A DNA stretch of 64,000 nucleotides from assembly GCF_000321415.2 (NCBI RefSeq), contig NC_019902.2, forward strand, positions 1,860,001 to 1,924,000, written 5' to 3'. The first letter of the stretch is position 1, and each line of letters begins with the position of its first letter. The notes below the pieces were generated by a model that did not search any database, was not told the DNA's origin, and saw nothing but the letters and a program-made list of their open reading frames with translations. The position numbers were made by a program, and so were the translations under genes. Below, piece by piece: positions 60,250 to 64,000 of this stretch. The DNA comes from Thioalkalivibrio nitratireducens DSM 14787 (GTDB lineage Bacteria > Pseudomonadota > Gammaproteobacteria > Ectothiorhodospirales > Ectothiorhodospiraceae).

Positions 60250-61113
60250 TCAGGCGTCGACTCCGAGGTCCGGCGCCGAGGGATGGAAATCCCGCGGTGC
60301 GTACCCGAACAGCGACTTCGCGGGCGCAAGGTCGAAGACCATGTCCTGCGCCATGCGGTCGACCAGTGCCGGATCGAGATGGCCGCTCATACCGAACCGG
60401 GCCGTAGTTGCCACCGCAGCCCGAAGCATGCCCGGCGGCACCGGAACGATCCGGGTCCGCCGGCCCAGTGCGTCGAACACACGCCGCACCATCTCCCGGT
60501 AGGTCAGCACCTCGCCGCCGCCCAGGTCGATCAGCCGCCCGCCGGTAGGCCGGGGCTCCAGTATCGCGATGCAGGCGCGCGCGAGGTCGTCCGCGTGCAC
60601 CGGCTGGCGCAGCCCGCCGGCCCGGCCGGCGACCGGGAAAAACCCGAAGCGGCGGATGAAACGCGCGACGCCGGAGACGTTGTGATCGAGACCAGCGCCG
60701 TAGATCAGCGTCGGCCGCAGTACGGTCCACTCGACAAACCGGGCCTCGCGCGCGATCCGGAACTCAGCGTCCGCAAGCCGGCGAGCCAGGGCCCGCTCGG
60801 CTGCGCTGCGCGAATCCGCCTTGGTGTGCCGGCTGGTCGAACTGAAGGCCACCAGGCGCCGCACACCCAGCCGCTCGAGCTCGGGCAGCATCGGCGGCAG
60901 CAGCCACACCGGCGCGAGGTGAAACGCGGTATCGATGCGCGGCAGGCTCCGGTGCCAGCCGGCGGTACTCAGATCGCCCCGGTGCCAGACCACGTGCTGA
61001 CCGGATCGTGGCGAACGGCTCAACGCGTGAACTCGCAGGCCCGCCCGCGCCAGCCGCGGCAGCAGAAAGTGCCCGACCACGCCGCCGGCCCCGGTCACCA
61101 GCACCGTGTTCAC
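60250..61113 (-). CDS. NAD-dependent epimerase/dehydratase-like protein
   Basis: The product has 287 residues from GTG 61113, which has GGAGG five bases upstream. The Rossmann motif VTGAGGVVG starts at residue 6. The usual YxxxK is not clear; a segment FSSTSRHTKADSRSAAERALA shows S-T-S followed by an Arg/Lys-rich helix. It overlaps the GT2 gene as GTGA (61110-61113). It may be an extended SDR acting on a sugar nucleotide of the polysaccharide pathway, or an atypical NAD(P)-binding protein; I cannot choose. Confidence 0.8.
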   Translation of the reverse strand: MNTVLVTGAGGVVGHFLLPRLARAGLRVHALSRSPRSGQHVVWHRGDLSTAGWHRSLPRIDTAFHLAPVWLLPPMLPELERLGVRRLVAFSSTSRHTKADSRSAAERALARRLADAEFRIAREARFVEWTVLRPTLIYGAGLDHNVSGVARFIRRFGFFPVAGRAGGLRQPVHADDLARACIAILEPRPTGGRLIDLGGGEVLTYREMVRRVFDALGRRTRIVPVPPGMLRAAVATTARFGMSGHLDPALVDRMAQDMVFDLAPAKSLFGYAPRDFHPSAPDLGVDA

Positions 61114-62033
61114 GTCCGCCTCCGGCGCAGCCCAAGCACGACGGCCAGCACGCCGAAGCGCGCCCAGACCATCGACTGCACCAGCCACATCAGCGGCCGC
61201 GGGTAGCGTTCGCGAAAGAACTTGCGGTAATAGCGCAGCATCCCGCGGTGTTTGTGCAGCTCGACGCGTACCGCACGTCCCCGGCTGCTCACGCCCTTGT
61301 GGTGCAGCACGTCGACCCCGGGAACGAACAGCACGGTATAGCCGGCATCCCGGAAACGGCGGCACCAGTCCAGATCCTCGCAATGCAGAAAATAGCCGGG
61401 ATCCAACGGCCCGACCGCCGCCAGCGCCGTATGGCGAACCAGCATGAAGGCCCCGGAGATCGCGTCTACCGGGACCGGTTCGAGCGGGAGCGGCTCCGCC
61501 ACCATATTGAAATCACGGAAACGGGGATCGTCCGGGCGCCACCGGTTCAGGTGCAGCACCCGCGCGAGACTGCGCCACGGGGTCGGCTCGCGCCGCCGGC
61601 ATCCGGCCTGTTCGCTGCCGTCCGGGTTCCGGATCAGACAGCCCGCGATCCCCACCTCGGGGCATTTCGAAACCACCTCCAGCATGCGCTCGAGCGTGTC
61701 GGAGCGCACCAGGCAATCGGGATTCAGGAACAGCAGCCAGGGCGCGCGGGCCTGCGGCAGCGCGGCGTTGGCGGCGCCGGCGAAGCCGAGATTCCGGCCA
61801 TTGCGCCGTACGCGCAACGCCGTACCCGCCTCCGCGGTGGCGATCAAGTCGTCGACGCTGCCGTCCACGGATCCGTTGTCCGAAACCAGCACCTCGACCG
61901 CGACGGTCGATGCCCACACCGCATGCACGCATTCAGCGAGCAGGGGCCCGCTGTTGAAACTCACCACGATCACCGAGACCTGCGGCACCAAACCACGCTG
62001 CGGTCCGCGTGCGTCACTTCGGTCCACTGCCAT
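61110..62033 (-). CDS. Glycosyltransferase family 2
   Basis: The product has 307 residues. GT2 motifs: VSVIVVSFNSGPLL, VSDNGSVDGS, NGRNLGFAGAANAAL, LFLNPDCLV and HCEDLDWCRRFRDAG with the acidic catalytic pair. It differs from the GT2 enzyme at 59205-60197 but shares the NLGFAGxAN block. It overlaps the epimerase-like gene by four bases. It is probably a surface-polysaccharide transferase; acceptor and sugar are unknown. Confidence 0.9.
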   Translation of the reverse strand: MAVDRSDARGPQRGLVPQVSVIVVSFNSGPLLAECVHAVWASTVAVEVLVSDNGSVDGSVDDLIATAEAGTALRVRRNGRNLGFAGAANAALPQARAPWLLFLNPDCLVRSDTLERMLEVVSKCPEVGIAGCLIRNPDGSEQAGCRRREPTPWRSLARVLHLNRWRPDDPRFRDFNMVAEPLPLEPVPVDAISGAFMLVRHTALAAVGPLDPGYFLHCEDLDWCRRFRDAGYTVLFVPGVDVLHHKGVSSRGRAVRVELHKHRGMLRYYRKFFRERYPRPLMWLVQSMVWARFGVLAVVLGLRRRRT

Positions 62034-62624
62034 CCCCCCGCGCGTAGCGAAAAAGCCTGCTCGCGAGCCCCGCCTTCGCGTTGACGTTCAGTACCCCCTC
62101 CTCGCCGCGGCGGTCCGATTCCCTGTTCAGGCAGCCCCAGATCCCAGCGATCCGATGGAGTCTTGCAGCCACGCAGCATAGGCGAACCGGCCGCCCTCGG
62201 CAAAATGGGCGAAACCGCGTCATGCGCCACGCCGGCCACTTGCGGAAGCCGCTATCAGTTGCCGCCCCCGAAGCCGACACGGGTTGTTTTTCGATCGGGT
62301 ATCGATGTTCATGTGTGTTCTTCCGCGGCTCGTTTTCATCCTTCGGGGTGCCGCACGCCCGCGGGCTAAAGAGTTCGCGGGAAAATCGCGTGCCGCGCCC
62401 CTCCCAACCCACAAGCGCGGAGAGAGATTCTCATCGTCACAGGCGGCGCAGCGTCACCACAGTGCGTCGTCGGGGGCTGCTCCCCAACGAACCACCCGTT
62501 TGGCCGAACGACCGGTCCCTGCTACGCTCCATTCGTGGGCACCGCAGTTTCAGCAGCCCATTGCAACAACAGCGACGCTCATAAGACGCCTATAACACAT
62601 CCAAGAGTCACAGGGAGGCTCCCA
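62034..62624. other. 591-bp intergenic stretch with repeats
   Basis: No gene is supported; short frames here read repeat sequence. It contains the 37-bp repeat 62331-62367, a degenerate CACGGAA-type end just before it (TTCCGCGGC, 62321-62329), a segment (62379-62440) related to 54551-54619, and the ribosome binding site GGGAGG of the CotH gene. Confidence 0.65.
62331..62367 (+). repeat. 37-bp dispersed repeat, copy D1
   Basis: It matches the minus strand of 247-283 at 35 of 37 positions. As in that copy, the CACGGAA-type element lies directly next to it (here ending at 62329). Confidence 0.75.
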
Positions 62625-64000
62625 ATGGAAGGTTTCGGCCGCGTACCGTATGGATATCTGCGCTGGGTGACCGGGCTCGCGCTGGTACTTTTCCTCAGCA
62701 CGATGACCGCCGGTTGCATGGGCTCCGGCTCCAGCGACGCAGCGGACGTACCGCTGCTGCCCGTGGTGCCTCTCGATCTGACCCTCGCACCCGAAGACCT
62801 CGCCGAACTCTACGCGCGCGACCCGACGTCGAACGACCGGCTGCCGGCGGTGGCTCGTTTCGGCGACGACAGCCCGCCTGCGGACGTCAACATGCGCTTT
62901 CGCGGCAGCTCGACCCGCTTTCTGCCCAAGAAATCGTTCAACATCCGCTTCGATGGCGAGCAGGATCTGCTGTTCGGCAGCGAACGCATGAACGCGAACG
63001 CGATGTACACCGATCCGTCGATGATGCGCGAACATCTCACCTGGGGCATGTTCGCCCAGCTGGAACGCCCCGCGTCGCGCACGCGATACCTCGACCTCTC
63101 GATCAACGGAGTGTACGAAGGGCTGTACCTGCATATTGAACGGGTCGACCAGGATCTGCTGCGAAACGCCGGCCTGAACCCCTCCGGCACGCTGGTCCGG
63201 GACCAGTTCCGCGACCTGCGCGGGGTCGATCCGCGCGTCGATGCCACCTCCGCGTTCGGATTCCCATGGTCCACGATTCCCGAGAGCGAGCGTGCGAGCC
63301 TGCTCGCCGACGCGTTCAACAGCCGCGGATCCCCGAGCTGGAGCGACCTCGAACAACTCCTGCTCTGGGTCGAGCAGGCGGCCCCTGGCCCGGCGTTCGC
63401 CGCGGCGTTCCGGGAACGGTTCGACACCGACGTCTTCATCGACTGGCTCGCGATCCATTTCCTGATCGGCGACATCGACTCCTTCGGCGACGACTACTGG
63501 CTGTACCTCGACCACGAGCGCGAAGATGCCCGATGGGTGGTGATTCCCTGGGATCACGATCTCTCCTTCGGCTCGCATACCCGCGCCGACTACGGCATCG
63601 CCAACGACTTCTTTGCCTACGAGTATCCGCTGGCCGACACCTGGGGCAACCGGCTGGTGCAATTGTTCCTGAACACGCCCGAGCTGCGGGAAACGCTCGA
63701 CGCACGCATGCGCGACCTGATGCGCAACGCGTTTACCGAGTCGTGGTTCGAGCGGCAGATCGAAGCAGCGTGGGCCGAAATCGGTCCCAGCGTGCTGCGC
63801 GCGCCGGGTGCCCCCGGGCCCTCGCCGGCGTTCGAGGTCCACCCGCAGAACCACCACAGCGTTCAGGGCGTCCCCGAGCTGCATCTGGAACTCCTGCGCG
63901 ATTTCGTTGCACTGCGCTACGCGTTCATCGAACGCAAGATCTCGCCGCCAATCGATGGCGAACGCTACCAGGCCTCGCGCCAAATCCTGGGTACCGTCCG
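62625..64000 (+). CDS. CotH-family lipoprotein (partial, runs off the window)
   Basis: The open frame starts at ATG 62625, with GGGAGG seven bases upstream, and continues to the last base without a stop. A hydrophobic segment ends with lipobox-like STMTAGC (about 25-31), followed by a CotH kinase-like domain: MRFRGSSTRFLPKKSFNIRF (substrate-recognition arch with RGSST and KKS), then FLIGDIDSFGDDYWLY and VIPWDHDLSFG, the Asp-rich active-site loops of CotH atypical kinases. At least 458 codons are present. CotH phosphorylates spore-coat proteins in Bacillus; proteobacterial members are secreted with unknown targets. Confidence 0.87.
   Translation, partial: MEGFGRVPYGYLRWVTGLALVLFLSTMTAGCMGSGSSDAADVPLLPVVPLDLTLAPEDLAELYARDPTSNDRLPAVARFGDDSPPADVNMRFRGSSTRFLPKKSFNIRFDGEQDLLFGSERMNANAMYTDPSMMREHLTWGMFAQLERPASRTRYLDLSINGVYEGLYLHIERVDQDLLRNAGLNPSGTLVRDQFRDLRGVDPRVDATSAFGFPWSTIPESERASLLADAFNSRGSPSWSDLEQLLLWVEQAAPGPAFAAAFRERFDTDVFIDWLAIHFLIGDIDSFGDDYWLYLDHEREDARWVVIPWDHDLSFGSHTRADYGIANDFFAYEYPLADTWGNRLVQLFLNTPELRETLDARMRDLMRNAFTESWFERQIEAAWAEIGPSVLRAPGAPGPSPAFEVHPQNHHSVQGVPELHLELLRDFVALRYAFIERKISPPIDGERYQASRQILGTV

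Noticed and set aside
62284-62595. Plus-strand 103-codon frame before the CotH gene
   Set aside because: It runs through the dispersed repeat region and has no recognisable domain.
62561-62596. Promoter for the CotH gene
   Set aside because: TTGCAA and TATAAC are 24 bases apart, and the TAAGAC alternative is weak; not convincing enough to annotate.

Overview
The window is GC-rich chromosomal DNA, densely coded on both strands, from a gammaproteobacterium. The block ispF / ispD-ftsB / eno / kdsA-pyrG / tilS-accA-dnaE-rnhB (36.9-50.8 kb) is the classical gammaproteobacterial order. GnnA/GnnB-type genes beside lpxB, a DUF1538/P-II-like cluster and CACGGAA-type intergenic repeats suggest a sulfur-oxidising Ectothiorhodospiraceae-like host (Thioalkalivibrio-like). 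That placement is inference; no rRNA gene is present to test it.

Layout. 1-0.5 kb: non-coding, decayed dispersed repeats. 0.5-4.4 kb: a 3-hydroxyisobutyrate dehydrogenase family protein and a pair of overlapping membrane GTPases. 4.5-17.8 kb: a compact eight-gene minus-strand defence operon, hsdM-hsdS-trlF-AlbA_2 protein-truncated DUF1016-AlbA_2 protein-hsdR-YgjP-like metalloprotease, bracketed by a 14-bp perfect direct repeat. 18.0-19.9 kb: RNA ligase RtcB and archease. 20.1-24.8 kb: two DUF1538 membrane proteins, two small P-II-like proteins and a CBS-domain protein. 25.1-28.1 kb: DUF3179 lipoprotein, remnant of an outer-membrane barrel, Crp/Fnr-type regulator with an FNR-like palindrome on its start codon, and a His-rich Spy/CpxP-like protein. 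28.2-33.1 kb: TrkH/TrkA potassium uptake and a NodI/NodJ-type ABC exporter. 33.2-36.1 kb: SOS cassette lexA-imuA-imuB without dnaE2. 36.2-36.8 kb: BrnT/BrnA-type toxin-antitoxin pair. 36.9-50.8 kb: housekeeping block (isoprenoid precursor, ceramidase-like membrane protein, lipoate ligase family protein, FtsB, enolase, KDO synthesis, CTP synthase, TilS, AccA, DnaE1, RNase HII). 51.0-54.3 kb: gnnA-gnnB-lpxB, predicting lipid A built on a diamino sugar. 54.7 kb: tRNA-Ala(CGC) with a hairpin terminator. 55.1-62.0 kb: DUF4197 protein and a surface-polysaccharide group (WbpM-like dehydratase, WecA/WbpL-like initiating transferase, two GT2 enzymes, a sugar-nucleotide epimerase-like protein). 62.6 kb to the end: a CotH-family lipoprotein that runs off the window.

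The items most worth a second look are the island with TrlF and two AlbA_2 ATPases between its RM subunits, the mobile palindromic repeat read in frame inside hsdM, the 46-bp near-perfect palindrome around the LexA box with an overlapping 10-codon ORF, the DUF1538/P-II-like/CBS gene set, and local AT-rich patches inside conserved motifs of otherwise GC-rich genes. All family calls come from reading motifs; no database search was possible.
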